Assembly (NCBI RefSeq): GCF_021018895.1
Contig: NC_079373.1
Span: 24,503,376-24,567,375, forward strand
Length of the DNA: 64,000 nucleotides
Reading direction: 5' to 3'
Source of the DNA: Seriola aureovittata
Taxonomy: Eukaryota; Chordata; Actinopteri; Carangiformes; Carangidae
Shown: piece by piece, positions 38,453 to 50,359 of the stretch
Layout of the letters: every line of letters starts with the position of its first letter
How positions within the stretch are numbered: the stretch's first letter is position 1
Program-made: the position numbers and the translations under genes
The notes under the pieces: generated by a model
What the model was told of the DNA's origin: nothing
The model's database searches: none
The model's input: only the letters and a program-made list of their open reading frames with translations

Positions 38453-39294
38453 GATATGCTCCCAATTACACGACAGCGTCTTAGATTAAAGAGCGAGGGG
38501 CTGCGTTTTAGGGGAAGCATGAAGTGCTGGGGCCGCATGGAAACGGCTACTATTGATGAATGGAGAGATTAACTGTGTTTTAATGAGATGAGATGACTGG
38601 CTCCACACTGCAAGGGTCAGGTCTAATTTTGAAGTAGAGAAGAGTTTAAAGGACAAGGTTCAATATACTATTGTCTGTTTATATCAAAGAGCTCAATTGT
38701 TGTCCAGAAAGTAATAGAAACACGTCACTGAGCGACACTGTTGCACTGGGTGACATGTTCTTTCATTTCCAGGACTGCAGTTTATTTTGAATCAATCACA
38801 CATGCACCAACCCTGATGTAAATATAGTCTCCAACAAATGCATTATTTACTCCTGTTTGGGTGACATTTGCTAAAAACTACAATGTTGTTTGTGGAAATT
38901 ACAGAGCCTTTTTAAAAAAAAATAAGAATTTAGTCTTCAGTGGGAACCAGTGGGTTTGAGTTTGAGAAGGTGTGTGGAGAAGTCAGAGTACTGAGAGACG
39001 GGTGAACACAGTTTGTTATGGGTTTCTTCGGGGGATCTGTTGACAGTGAGGAATGGAAAGGAAAAGGAAAGGTATGATTTTAATTGTCTTAAAAGGATAC
39101 AGCTACATATATATATATAATGTACATATGCACCAACAGTGCATTAGTCTGCATTTCAGTATTTTCCAACTTCCCTCAGCCCGTCTCTGGCACTCAGCCC
39201 TGAGCTCGTTAGCTCCTGCTGACTTCATTAATTACTGCCTCACCTCCGTCCACACTCGTGTCTTTCAGGGAATTCAGTGTTTTTGCTGAACATT

Positions 39295-39720
39295 TTAATG
39301 TCACAGTGAAGTTGACCTTTGACCTTTCGGATACAAAGTGTCATCACTTCATTTTATCCTATTAGACACTGGCGTTAAATTGTGTCATAATTAGCCAGTG
39401 AATTCTTGAGTTGGGGCCTGTTTTGCGAGCTCACGGTGACTTTGACCTTTGACCATCAAATTGTAGTCAGTTCAATCTATTACATCCATGCGTTCCTGAG
39501 ATATCACGTTCACAAGAATGGGATATACGTGAGGTCGCGGTGACCTTGACCTTTGACCTTTGACCACCAAGACCTAACCAGTTCATCCTTGAGTCCAAGT
39601 GAACGTTTTGTCCCTCAAGACGCTCCTGAGATATCGTGATCAGGAGAATGGGACGGTCGGACGGACGATCTGAAAACATAATTCCTCCGGTCACGACCGC
39701 CGCCGCCGTGGAGGCATAAA
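39295..39720 (+). repeat. Interspersed repeat with DR1 nuclear-receptor motifs
   Basis: Internally repetitive unit: TTGACCTTTGACC recurs near 39312, 39442 and 39547-39565. CTGAGATATC recurs at 39493 and 39626, with AGAATGGGA after each. It ends in a CCGCCGCCGCC-rich tail. I recognise it as a dispersed percomorph fish repeat; its class is unclear. Confidence 0.65.
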
Positions 39721-40079
39721 AAAAATAATCCTCCTCAAACAGCTGGAAACTTTAGTAAACATAACTCAAGCAGAAGTAAACAGTGCACTGGGACTATTTT
39801 CAGCAGCGGACTCATAAACATTTTGCGCAGCAGCAGAAAAGTACACGTGAGATTTACTCAAGAAAAACCACATTGATCATAATGACGAGTGCAAAGACGC
39901 AGCTCACTGATGTTGAACAGTTTTCGGGCAACAATGGAGCGAAGAGGAATAAGTAATATCCGACTTGTTAACATGATCTTTTTGTGCGATTTGTTAACAA
40001 TAATAAAAAAACATGGAATCAGTCGTACCCTTTAATCTTTAAGAAAAGGTTCAGTTACACTGGAATCAAGTGACACTCA

Positions 40080-40085
40080 TTTATT
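40080..40085 (-). terminator. alx1: Candidate alx1 polyadenylation signal
   Basis: AATAAA on the minus strand, about 1.0 kb past the alx1 stop and the first canonical hexamer downstream of it. The variant ATTAAA at 40685-40690 is nearer and could be used instead. Confidence 0.4.
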
Positions 40086-41093
40086 ATGCTTTCACCAGAT
40101 AAATTTATAACACAAACACAAATATTAAAATCTGCCTCCCCCAGCCTGCGTCATGTACCTGTGATACAGTCCAGAGGCAGGCGACAGAGATTACAGAGCT
40201 TTGCTGCAAAGCACACAGACACGTTAGTACGTCAAGTCAAGTTCGTCTCCCCGCTGCTCGTCCTCAGTCCTGAGCTGGAGCGAGGGAGGAAGACGACAGG
40301 CGCAGGTAAAGAAAGCTTTTTTTTTTTTCTTTTTTTTTCACAGTGCTTAGAAATGTGGTAGTGGTTTAGGACCCCCCTCCCTCAGGATCCACATTTACCC
40401 ATTAACGGGACTTCTTGCTTTCACTTCTTTCTGTCTCGATAAAGAGGAAGCACTGAGGACAACAACAAAGAAAGCTTATTCACATCACAGCTCTCACGTC
40501 CGCGGGTCTCGAGGGGTTCATCACCCGCCTGGTCCGACCAGAAAGGACAACAATCATCTGTGGGCTGTAAAACTCTGCGACGGACATAACCCTGAAGGTC
40601 TGAGTGATATGAACGTATTGCTTCTGTTAAGCTACATGAAGGTGAAGACTGTCTCCACCTTTCAAAACTTGATTGTCTCAGTATTTTAATGATAACACCA
40701 GGCTGCCGCTCAGAACAGGAACACAGCTGATTATCTGTCACACAACGTTATGGCTGTTTCAGTTTTTTGTTACTAGCTTGAGGTTAATGACTAAGAATAT
40801 GCAGAGAACCACAAACCCTGACACATTTTCCACCTCTGTTCTTGACTCAGCAGATAAAATTTTGGTTATGAGTTATATATGATGCAGATCTAAATAGCAG
40901 GGCAGTATGACTGTGAAATTGGCCAACAACAAATAAGTGACATCTAGTCTGTAGATGACAGATTTATACTGTGAGTGACTCTGAGCTTTTTTTCTGAATA
41001 TGATTTCAGACTCTCTGTGCAACCCCCACTTTTTCTAAAAACTTCTTTTTCCATACATTATCCAGACTTTCCAGACATGCACAGGAACCCTGA

Positions 41094-41435
41094 TCACATG
41101 GCCCAGGAGATGTTGGCAGTGTGCTCCTTGGCTTTCATGCGCAGCACGGCGATGCTGGACGAGCGCCTCTCAAACTCGGGCTTGGTCTCGAAGGCGTGGT
41201 GACCGTTGGCGGCCGGCGTGAGGAGAGAGTCTGCGCTGAAGAAATTGTTAAGGGAGACGTGCCCGAACTGGTTCTGCTGATTAGGAAAGCCCACGTAGCC
41301 GTGGTCAGCTGCGCCGGCGGCCGAGCGGGGGGAGTGCGAGTAGGAAGTGACGCAGGGCGGGGAGCCTCGGGGCAGCATGCAGGAGGAGACCACAGAGCCA
41401 CCAGAAGCCGGACTCGGCCACAGGTTGTTGGAGAT
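41094..41435 (-). CDS. alx1: alx1 coding exon 4 (C-terminal region with OAR domain)
   Basis: 342 nt including the stop, residues 208-320. The acceptor is TTTATCCAACAG. It begins [13 protein letters not shown] and contains a Ser/Pro/Ala-rich stretch, [22 protein letters not shown] and the OAR motif. The mid-part is GC-rich and slightly divergent from mammals (an Ala-rich insert AAGAADHG). Confidence 0.96.
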   Translation of the reverse strand: MSNNLWPSPASGGSVVSSCMLPRGSPPCVTSYSHSPRSAAGAADHGYVGFPNQQNQFGHVSLNNFFSADSLLTPAANGHHAFETKPEFERRSSSIAVLRMKAKEHTANISWAM

Positions 41436-42678
41436 CTGTTGGATAAAGACAGCGTTAGATACTTAGATTGATTTTCATAACACAAAGATCCACTGGAACA
41501 AATACCCCAAAAATATATATATTATTAATCTACTTACAATAGATCTTTTTTTTTTTAGAGAAGCAGCATGTAAAAGTAGATGGATGGATGGATAAATAAA
41601 GACCTACAATTTCCACTCAGTGATGAAGATCATGATATACAGTCAAAAGCTTTAAAGAAAAAAAAAAAAAAAAAAAAAGCCAGTAAGCAGACCTGTTGAG
41701 TTGATATTATTTTGTCACACTGTATAAAAGTAGTTTATAGAAATGTTTGACTTCTGCAGACGGCACTGAAAATAAAAAACATACGTTTCTGAACTGAGTC
41801 TCTTTTATTGTCTGTGCATGTGGTTCTCTGCTGCGACCCCAGTGCACTGTTAGAAGCTACAGAGGAAAAGAATAAACAAAACATATCTACATAATTAAAA
41901 ACAATATTGCTCTGGTTACTGAGCGTTGGTCAAAGATACACATAATGCATCAATTAAAATATAGTAATATTATGTTAAATGTTAAATTAAAAAGGGAAAA
42001 AATCAAATCTACACACACACGAATTTCCCCTAGGGGATAAATAAATTATCTATCTATCTATCACCCATATTATAAAATAAATATATAAATATATATACAT
42101 ATTTATATATGGACAAATGACAAATACTGGACAAATGAAACTATTCTCATGAGTTTTTACCCGTTTCACACATTGAGTAAATGAGAATACCGATAGAGGA
42201 AAGTGAGAAAATATGTTTTTAATCATTTTGAGTGAACGGTTAAAGGTTTTTTAAATGCACATGAATTTAAATAAATTCAAAGAAATTTCTAAAATTCATC
42301 AGAAGAGGGTCACGCAGCCGCCGTTAGCATTTCATCGACGGTCAGAGAGCACACAAGACAGTCAGTACAGAGCGTAGACATAAACCCATCTGGTGGACAC
42401 ACAGCACAGCACCACATGACTGATTCTTTAAGGCAGGAGCGTCGCTCCACAGAACAGCGTGTCCGTCTGTGACGTGAAGTACAGGCTCCGCTCTGACAGC
42501 TCCATCACATTAAAATGACTTCATTCACTCTGCGGAAGTTCATTTGGTCTCATTTGCCAAGATTTCACTCAAACTGAGAAGACGAGCCCACGTATGTGAG
42601 AGGCATGCAAATTCATTTGTTCAAAATCAAGTCACCGAAACATGAAACGACAGCTTCCTTCATTAACTGTTCCGTATA

Positions 42679-42731
<53 letters not shown>

Positions 42732-45395
42732 CTGCGGCGTTTTCAGAAAATTTAGAAAAGCTGCAGTTGTTCCTCAGCACAAGGTAAACACCTTTTGGCC
42801 AAAGTTTAATTTACAGAAAATGTGAACAAACAGCACAAGCCCACTGTGGTTTGCTGAAGAGTAAAAGTCCACTTTGACAGTTAGATAAACTTCCTTTGTA
42901 GCACAAAAATGTGGTTGTAGCATGAGAGTCAGCTTCAGCTTGGCCAATCCAACGTTTCCTAACCGTGCCTTCCTGACAACATGTGCCATCCATAAGCACA
43001 ATTTCAATCTTTTGCCCCAAAGAGCAGCAAGAATGGCCAAAAAAAACAAACAAAAAAAAAACTCGACAGTTAACAAAAGGAAAACCAAACTCCTTAAAAA
43101 CCCAAAAGAATGCAATCCATGTCCACTGTGTTTAGGGAGACAAAAACACTCACTGCCAACACAGTTACTTGTAGGGCGGTCCATTTAATGACAGTAATCT
43201 GGATCAGCTGGAAGAAAGGGCATGGGTATCCAGGGCTATCTATCAGAAACATGTGTGAGGAAAATAAGAGACAGTCCAACAGATTTTTGACCTGGTCTTG
43301 GGCCAGGGCATAGCAGAGCTGTGACTCCGACTTCTAATGTTTTTTTTTTTTCTCCTTCACAATTCCGCCTCTTTGAGATTCAACAAAACCGCTTTCTTTA
43401 AACTTTAAAATATGGACGCTCACTCCTCTGAGAAGTTGCTGCCTGTATATTTCCATCTCTGCAAAAAAAAAAAAAAAAAAACAACAACCATAGGCTCAAC
43501 AACACTTGGAGGCCCTAATCTCAGTGTCTGATAGGGAACACCTACCCAGAGGACAAAGCTGACACTGCATCTCCTCTCACCTCATCTTGTACCTGACCTT
43601 TGTCCAAGCTTCAAGATAAATGTTCAGCCAACATGAAATCTGATATCAGGCCATTCATTCAGCCATGACACCTGGCAGCCTCTCTAATCAGTGTTCTGTA
43701 GATGGGGTTCATAATAAGTGATTAATTGTGCGGTAATAAAAGGGCGGCCAGTCTGTGCAATTTGTTGTGACTTAACATGAAATTAATATTTTAGAGGAAA
43801 GGGATCGAGATAACAGGCCGCTGTGAGCGCATTACGCATCCATTACGCGCCCTGTGCGTAATATGCTTTTGACAAACAGCCATAAATCCAGCTCAGATCT
43901 TCACAGTGGCAATTAAAAGCGTGACTCTTGTGGAAAACGTGGAGTAAAAACTTGCCTGTGTGTAGCTGTCGGTCCTCGGCAACACTGATAAATCGTAGGT
44001 GGCTGCAAAGTGAGTTTTGGCTTGTTGGATCTGCCCGTAGCGCTCTCTTTTCCTCCACTTTGCTCTTCTGTTCTGAAACCACACCTGGGTGGAAGAAAAC
44101 AATGGAAAATAAAATAAAATGAAACAAAACTAAATCTTTTAAATTAATGTGACGCACGAAATATCACATGGCATTTGTCTCCAAAAGAAAAGTCAAGGAG
44201 ATAATCTGTCGGAGGGAAAAAGTAATGAGTTCAATTAAGATTTGCGATAATATTTGGCGGTGTTTTCATTTGACTTTTTATTTATTTTTTTTTTTTTATT
44301 TATTGCTCTACATTTAAGTTGCATCCCTTCTTTTTTTTATTTAATGGTTTGCTCTCCCAAAAGTGAAACGTAAAGAAAATAAAGAGTCCGGTGATAAATT
44401 GTACCTGCACTCTGGCCTCTGTTAATTCCGTCCTCATGGCCAGCTGTTCCCTCACATAAACATCTGGATAGTGAGTTTTCTGAAACACTTTCTCCAGCTC
44501 CTCCAGCTGCGCGCTAGTGAAGGTTGTCCGGTGTCTCCTCTTCTTGCTGCTGGACACGTTGCTGTCGCATTTGTCCCCCATGTCGTCCAGATCTGTTTTC
44601 TCCTGCCCGGTCGTCACCGGAGAGGCCCGCAGAGTGCAACAACTGTCCATCGACCTCCCGAGGTCCGAGTGCAAAGTGTCGTCGTCTGTTTTTGGCACAA
44701 CGTAACTGGCTGGAAGGAACAAGGAACAAATTAATAATACGATATTTTACACCGTGTATATTAGACTATAATATTGTAACTGTAACTTAAAGCGTAAAAA
44801 TAAATCAGCAAGCTCCAAGTGTGGACTGAAGACTTGCTGCTGTTATTAAAAAATACAAATTATAAGTTAACTTTGATCCTTTAAGTGTTTTATATTAAAC
44901 TAAACGTGAAAATCAAAAGCAAATATTTTAGATATTTTGAAAATGGCGAAAACATGAAATAATTATAAAAGAAATAACATCTAATGAGAATAATTGAACC
45001 CCACAAATGACGCGTCTGAAAACTTTTGGACAGAAAAAAAAAGAAACGAAACGATTGGATAGTGAATTTCCTTCAATGAAAGTTTTTCTTTTTCTCTTTA
45101 ACTCGCACACAGATGCAGACCAGCTCCTCTAAAGCCGGTAGTGTTGATGCAACAAAAAAAAAAGAAAAGAAAAAAAGTCAGAGTTACACAACACAAGTTT
45201 TTACGCACCGTTTTGGTCTCCGCAGGGCGAGGAGCGATGTTCGCCGCTCTGAAGCCCGAAGGCCTGCACGCACTTCGGGGAGGACTTGGTGAAGTACTGC
45301 GCGCTGTCCAGGCTCTCCATGACCTGGTCCATGTAGTACTCGCTGGCCTTCATCGCTTGATTTTTCAAGGCAAACTTATCCTCCATGTACTCCAT
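41094..45395 (-). CDS. alx1: ALX homeobox 1 (aristaless-like homeodomain transcription factor), 4 coding exons
   Basis: Nuclear paired-class transcription factor that binds TAAT-type palindromes as monomer or dimer and acts in cranial neural crest and craniofacial skeleton formation (family knowledge). Four exons (45395-45209, 44709-44405, 44084-43956, 41435-41094) join in frame to 963 nt, 320 aa; human ALX1 is 326 aa. Visible: N-terminal KFALK and KCVQAFG blocks, homeodomain at residues 119-178 with W48, F49, Q50 and N51 present, and OAR motif [18 protein letters not shown] at 297-314, ending ANISWAM. The intron between homeodomain residues 46 and 47 is at the position typical of paired-class genes. 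The start ATG has A at -3 and G at +4. The third intron uses a GC donor. The match to ALX1 rather than ALX3/ALX4 rests on the N- and C-terminal blocks. No frameshift or stop interrupts it. Confidence 0.97.
42675..42729. repeat. (TA)n microsatellite in alx1 intron 3
   Basis: About 27 TA units with a single C interruption near the middle. Confidence 0.97.
43640..43900. promoter_or_regulatory. Candidate regulatory element in alx1 intron 3
   Basis: Low-repeat stretch containing GATTAATTG, CGGTAATAAA, GAAATTAATATTT and a cluster of CATTACGC (43830-43837, 43841-43848) with an inverted GCGTAAT (43856-43862). Its enhancer role is inference from motif density and position. Confidence 0.35.
43956..44084 (-). 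CDS. alx1: alx1 coding exon 3 (recognition helix end)
   Basis: 129 nt, residues 165-207, phase 0 on both sides. It encodes [18 protein letters not shown], completing the homeodomain, then [19 protein letters not shown] as in other ALX1 proteins. The acceptor is TTCCACCCAG. The donor is CAG|GCAAGT, a GC donor with otherwise perfect consensus. Confidence 0.95.
44405..44709 (-). CDS. alx1: alx1 coding exon 2 (linker and homeodomain residues 1-46)
   Basis: 305 nt, residues 63-164. The acceptor is a pyrimidine tract ending TTCCAG. It carries the acidic linker [17 protein letters not shown] and helices 1-2 of the homeodomain plus the start of helix 3 (LTEARVQ). The donor is CAG|GTAC. Intron 2 (44085-44404) is 320 nt. 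Confidence 0.97.
45209..45395 (-). CDS. alx1: alx1 coding exon 1
   Basis: 187 nt, residues 1-62 plus the first base of codon 63. Starts [11 protein letters not shown], matching the N-terminus of vertebrate ALX1, and contains KCVQAFG. The donor is G|GTGCGTAA; the split codon G|CC gives Ala63. Intron 1 (44710-45208) is 499 nt. Confidence 0.95.
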
Positions 45396-45460
45396 CCTCT
45401 CAACAACCCAGATCCCGCTCCGCTTTTTAATCAGATGTCACCATAAAGGCAGAAACGAAT

Positions 45461-45486
45461 CGCTAATCGTCGCGCGCCGATTAGCG
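45461..45486 (-). promoter_or_regulatory. Perfect inverted repeat with TAAT cores in alx1 5' leader
   Basis: Arms CGCTAATCG (45461-45469) and CGATTAGCG (45478-45486) are exact reverse complements around an 8-nt GC-rich loop. It lies 66-91 nt upstream of the alx1 start codon, inside the predicted leader. Each arm carries a TAAT homeodomain core facing the other; in RNA the arms would form a 9-bp stem. Confidence 0.6.
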
Positions 45487-45552
45487 GAACGACGCGTCGC
45501 TGCGCAATAATTTGCCAATGGAGTTAATTTGCTCTGTCTTGAAGGCACAACG

Positions 45553-45560
45553 TTTTTATA
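45553..45560 (-). promoter_or_regulatory. alx1: alx1 TATA box
   Basis: Minus-strand CTATAAAAAC lies about 160 nt upstream of the start codon. A start site 25-30 nt downstream (about 45523-45530) would leave a 5' leader of about 130 nt. The region is CpG-rich, as expected of a developmental promoter. Transcription start is inferred, not observed. Confidence 0.7.
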
Positions 45561-45569
45561 GCCCCAAAG

Positions 45570-46858
45570 AGAACGAGATCCTGGAGGAGTCCCCCCCCCT
45601 CCACCCCCACCCTCCCCCCTCCTCTCTGAATATGAAACAGCACCCAACTCCTCCCACGCGCTGGAAACCAAACCGAGCAGCAGTTTGAAGTGATTCTAGA
45701 CCCACAACGACTCTGAGAGGAAACAATCAAAAGTGACTGTAATTTACAACATGTTTAGACATTCAGAACGAGGCAATAATTTATCTGCAGCTACGAGTCG
45801 TGCCTGCAAATGGGATCTAATCAGAGTGTGTGGACACTGATCTCTGCAGCTCATTCATTTCGTTTTTAGGGCAGTTCAACCTGGATGGAGCCGGAATAAA
45901 GTGACCAGCAAAATGTTCTAAAATTCCATTTTAAGGTGTTTGGATAATAAAAATCTATTTACTTAATTTTATTTTATTGTTTATTTAATGAACTTTGCAT
46001 CAAGGAAGCTGATTCATATTCTTGTATTTTTATTTATTTATAGATTTGTTAAACCTCACATTTTAAGCCTATATAAAGGCGTTATGTCACTAATTTTAAA
46101 TTGGCAAAATTGTCCAGAAAAGCTCATAAATTTGGACTTTTAATAGGAAAAACTAAGTTCAATAAAAGCATGGCCTGCTTACAGAAATTATGTGTGGCGC
46201 ATTTTAGATAACCCCATTGGCCTATTTAGAAAATAAGGCTCCACATTTTATTTCGTATTTTCATTTTTTTTTTAATTACATGAATCCTAAATTATACAAT
46301 TTAGTCGTTATTAACACGTGCACGCGTGTTTCGAGAGTACATCGCAACAGGATCCAAACAGGATTTTAATTGAAGGAGTTTTTAAAGTCCTGACATTTTT
46401 ACAAAGACAAAAAATATTGATTTTTCATGTGATATTCAGTTGCTTCACATTAAGATCTATTTTTCGATACATGCCCTAATCTATAATCAACATCTGAGTT
46501 CGGGAGCACGGAATAAAAAAGCTCACTTCCTTATTTTGAGTCGTTTAATGTAAATCTAATGTCAGCGCTGTTCGAAGCTTTGCCACATGTCATCCACACA
46601 CTGCAGATTAGCAGACTGGGCTTTATGAAATTAAGCTGTTGGGTCAGGTCACTTTTTTTTTTTTTTTTTTAAAGAGAAAAGCACATGAGTGATTATTGCT
46701 TTTAATTTCACTTAGGACAAAAGTATAAAAGCCAAAAACCTGCTGTTTAATTACCCAACCTGCCTTTTGGTCACTGTTTCTCTGAACTTTGGCAAATTTA
46801 GTATAAATAAAATCAAATTAAGATTAATTTTTGATATTCAGAAGTCCTGTAAAAAATT

Positions 46859-46893
<35 letters not shown>

Positions 46894-49800
46894 TATTGAC
46901 CTTTTCGTGCTTGAATTAAAGACCAAACATCCTCCTCATGCAGGAAAGTTGAGTTTCATTGAACCCAGCAGCCCTCAGGAGCAGACACACTGGACTCAAC
47001 AGGGAGGTTTTCAACAAAAAGGACAGGAAGTATGCTTCTTCCATTTCTTCTTATTGGAGGAATTATGTTACCACTAACCAAAGCCCCATCTCCCACCTCC
47101 CCCATCTCCACCCAGAGCCACACCACCTGCCATGCACACCATGCATAGCTTTGGTTCGCTCTAGGGTCAGTGGCAGTTACCTGCGGCTGCACAGCGCCAC
47201 GGGAGAAAAAATAAAAATAAATAGAGGTGCTCTTAAGTAGCAGGGGGGGTGTCTTATTGGACTTCTAAGATGACCTCGCACACTGGCTCATGCTGAGGAG
47301 AAAATGTGAAAAGTTCACTGTGGTTTGGTGGGTCTCGGGCTGGAAATTCCTGCCACAATAGATGCTGCGCGGGTTTGTAAAGTTTGAGGGCTTGGTCACT
47401 TTTAGGCCCATCAGTCAGACTAATTCTTTAAGTGCTGCAGCCAATAAGTCATGTGAGCCACCTGGAAAGACCTTCAGCTTCACTTTTAATAAAAAAAACA
47501 TGTACCGCCAGTGTGTTAGAACATTACGCAGCACTCATCATGTTCAAAATATGATTGAACTCAGCTAATTATCATTCATTTCAGTCTTAATGCGACTGAA
47601 CATGGTCCAACACATCCAAACCCAGGCCTGAGAGGCCAAAATGTGCCACTTCAGAAGGCAGAAACATGACATCATGACGCCTGAAGCCACACTCGGGTCT
47701 AATTTAATCTATCGAAATGTCTTCAAACTTTGGCTGGCCACGAAACACAAAAACAACCAGTTTATTTTCTTCAAAAGCACTAATTTTGCGGAGCTTATGA
47801 ATGTCTTATGAATTAAATCTGCAGAATGTTTATCCCATGAAGCGCAATATCAAAAAAAGCAGCGCATTCGTGCTTTTAAAGTTTGTTTTAGTTTTTTTTG
47901 TTTGTCTTTTGTTTTTTTTCCAGGAGTCGGGCATTCTTGAGCGCTGACAGACTTCAGCTCTCAGTCACTTTCCTGAGACTCATCCAGGTTCATGTGGACA
48001 TGCTACACAGGTCACCTGTGACTGAAACCAGATCAAACCAGCCAGTAAATTCAGCCAGGCTCAATCCAGATGCTGCGATATACAAGACTAAAGCAAATGT
48101 TAATAAAAACACAATAAGAGGGCCAAGATTTTTCTCATATTTAACAGATCACAAGTGATTTACTGAAATAATATCAACAGGACATGCACCAACAATCCAG
48201 AGAGGAAAGGTGAGTCTGCATGTTATCACATTATTTGCATATTTCGCATTTTAAAACACTTCACAGGTTTACGACTAACAAAACATAAATCTAAAAACAG
48301 CTAGAAGCTTCTACGACTGCCTGGTACGAGTTTGATATTTTGTCATTTATAATATAAAACAACCATTTATCAAAAGAAGCATAAACACATAAATCACCTA
48401 TAAAAGCACAGGCTCACAAACAGTTGGCGTAAACAATTAGTTATATAATGATTATTTAAATCCAGTTGCAAAAAGGAAATGCTGATCGTTTAAAAACCTG
48501 GAGGTGCTTTTGCACCAAGTGAAGATAAATCACCCCACAGTTGTTTGTTTCCACAATCCCAGCTCTCATTGCCATACAAAAACTATCATGCAATTACATG
48601 ATCAGACTTTGTTATAAAAGTATGGATTATCAGAAAAATGTAGATATCAAGAAGGTGCGAGTTTAAATTTACATTTACAATTCTATACATTTTATCACAT
48701 GTATAAAATATGTCGACTCCTCAGCATATCTTTGTCAAAAATCGGAAGATAAATAAATATAAGTCATTTTGTTCTACCTTAATCTCACTTTAAAAATGTG
48801 TTAAAAATCTTTAAATTTGTCTCAACCTCTGGAGGTAATGAACATGCTACCTGTGACATCAGTCCTGCCCTCTGTTTTGACTCTGACCCGATTTCATCCA
48901 AGCGATATTATGAGCCAGTGGTCGTCATTCGGGAAATAAATTAGCTTCGACTTTTACCAGAGTCCAGCGCAGAACAGTTTCTGCTTGTGTGAGTTTATTC
49001 CCAATTTCTTTGTATGTTGGCTTCACATTTCCAGGAGAGCTTGCACATTCCTCTGAGTTTATATCCATTTCCCTTCTCTTTACTTTGGCTGAAAGAGCTG
49101 GCTAATTGTGTCAGAGGAGCAGGAATAAATAAGAGAGAGGACCATCGCTTCTGTCATTTGTCTTTGCAGTTAAAAGTTATTTTACACCCCGAAGTGTGTT
49201 TCCAGTGCCTGAGACGAAGTAAAGCCATATATCTCTAAAAAAAAAATTATATACTATACACTTTTCTTTTTAAAAAACTACTAAGTTAGTCTTTTTATGA
49301 TTTACTGTTCACTTGAATGATATATACAACAGCTTCAAATCAGCTTTATTCCTTCTCCAACCACACTTCAGTTAGTATGTAATGCTGCCTGCACACATGC
49401 ACTGCAGTTTCTCTGCTGTATGTCTCGCATCAGGCTCAGTTTATCGCCATCAGTTCCAAGAGAAACTGCTGCACCCTCAAAGCACCACACTAGTAGTTTT
49501 TGCCAATTTACTAAAAATAAATTATACTTTACATCACAGCTGATTATTCTGTACAAGATATGCTGTTGTGTTTTAGAAACGTGATCATCTTTCCGGGCAG
49601 AAAGTGGTTTCCATTCATTTACATATGATATAAGAAGTAATCAGCAACAAAAAGCCAAAATGTACAGTGTACGTAAAACTTGCAAACACACTGCTCTGGT
49701 TCTATAATGCGTTTGAAGACAGCACTTGGAACGATTTGGACACAAAACCCTCTCGCTGCCAAACTCCATCTGACAACATTTGCTGACTTGAGGTCAGGCT

Positions 49801-50359
49801 GGCAGCGCAGTCTGGGCTGAGAGGGACATTCTTCATCTTATCTAAATGTGTGGTGGAGCACTCATTTCACCAGGCAATGGATTTTGGATGTCTTAGGTTA
49901 CATATAATTTACCCATAACCCAAAAGTAAACACATCTAACGAAGGCTGGTGGACGAAGGTTTAACAATCTAATTTAAGAGGCAGTGGTTGTAGAGGAGAA
50001 GTCTGAAAGGCTGGCAAATCTGAGCTTGTGTCAAACAAAACAAAAACCTGTCACATGATGTGCATATACAGCAGTTTTATGTCACCTGTATGTGCAATAG
50101 AAATCTGAATTTTCCAGCTGTATAATGGCAGTTTCATGAGAGAGAGAAAGAAAAAAAAAAACACCCCCCTTGGTGTCCCCCAGGGGGGCTTGATGAATCA
50201 GTCCCCCGCTGAAGGAGCACAGTGCTCTTGGGTTTCACAACAACCCCCAAGTGGGCAGGACCACCACATCTCTGGCATACTTCACTCTCCAGGACAAAAA
50301 TCCCCATCAGCTCGTGTACAGTCAAAACACACCCTCCAGACATGTGTAAGTGAAAGATA
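45570..50359. other. Gene-free alx1 upstream region
   Basis: AT-rich with several A/T homopolymers (46653-46671, 46858-46892). No ORF resembles a protein. A C-run with CCACCCCCACCC (45590-45615) lies just upstream of the TATA box and may be an Sp/KLF-type promoter element. Confidence 0.5.
46858..46892. repeat. A-rich (GAAAA)n tract
   Basis: Four GAAAA units flanked by A runs. Confidence 0.9.

Larger units (their letters stand above)
37119..40079. other. Gene-free interval beyond the alx1 3' end
   Basis: Contains the (GA)n tract and the DR1-bearing repeat. No coding signal. Confidence 0.5.
41436..43955 (-). other. alx1: alx1 intron 3 (GC-AG), with repeats and a conserved-looking core
   Basis: 2520-nt intron. 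It holds a 54-bp (TA)n tract (42675-42729), an A-run at 41653-41678, a short (TATC)n at 42047-42062 and a (GATG)n tract at 41580-41592. The region nearest exon 3 (about 43600-43900) is free of simple repeats and dense in homeodomain-type motifs. Confidence 0.8.

Noticed and set aside
41121..41471. Plus- and minus-strand frames of 116 aa over alx1 exon 4
   Set aside because: Shadow frames of the GC-rich alx1 coding exon.
44471..44790. Plus-strand frames over alx1 exon 2
   Set aside because: Antisense shadows of the homeodomain exon.
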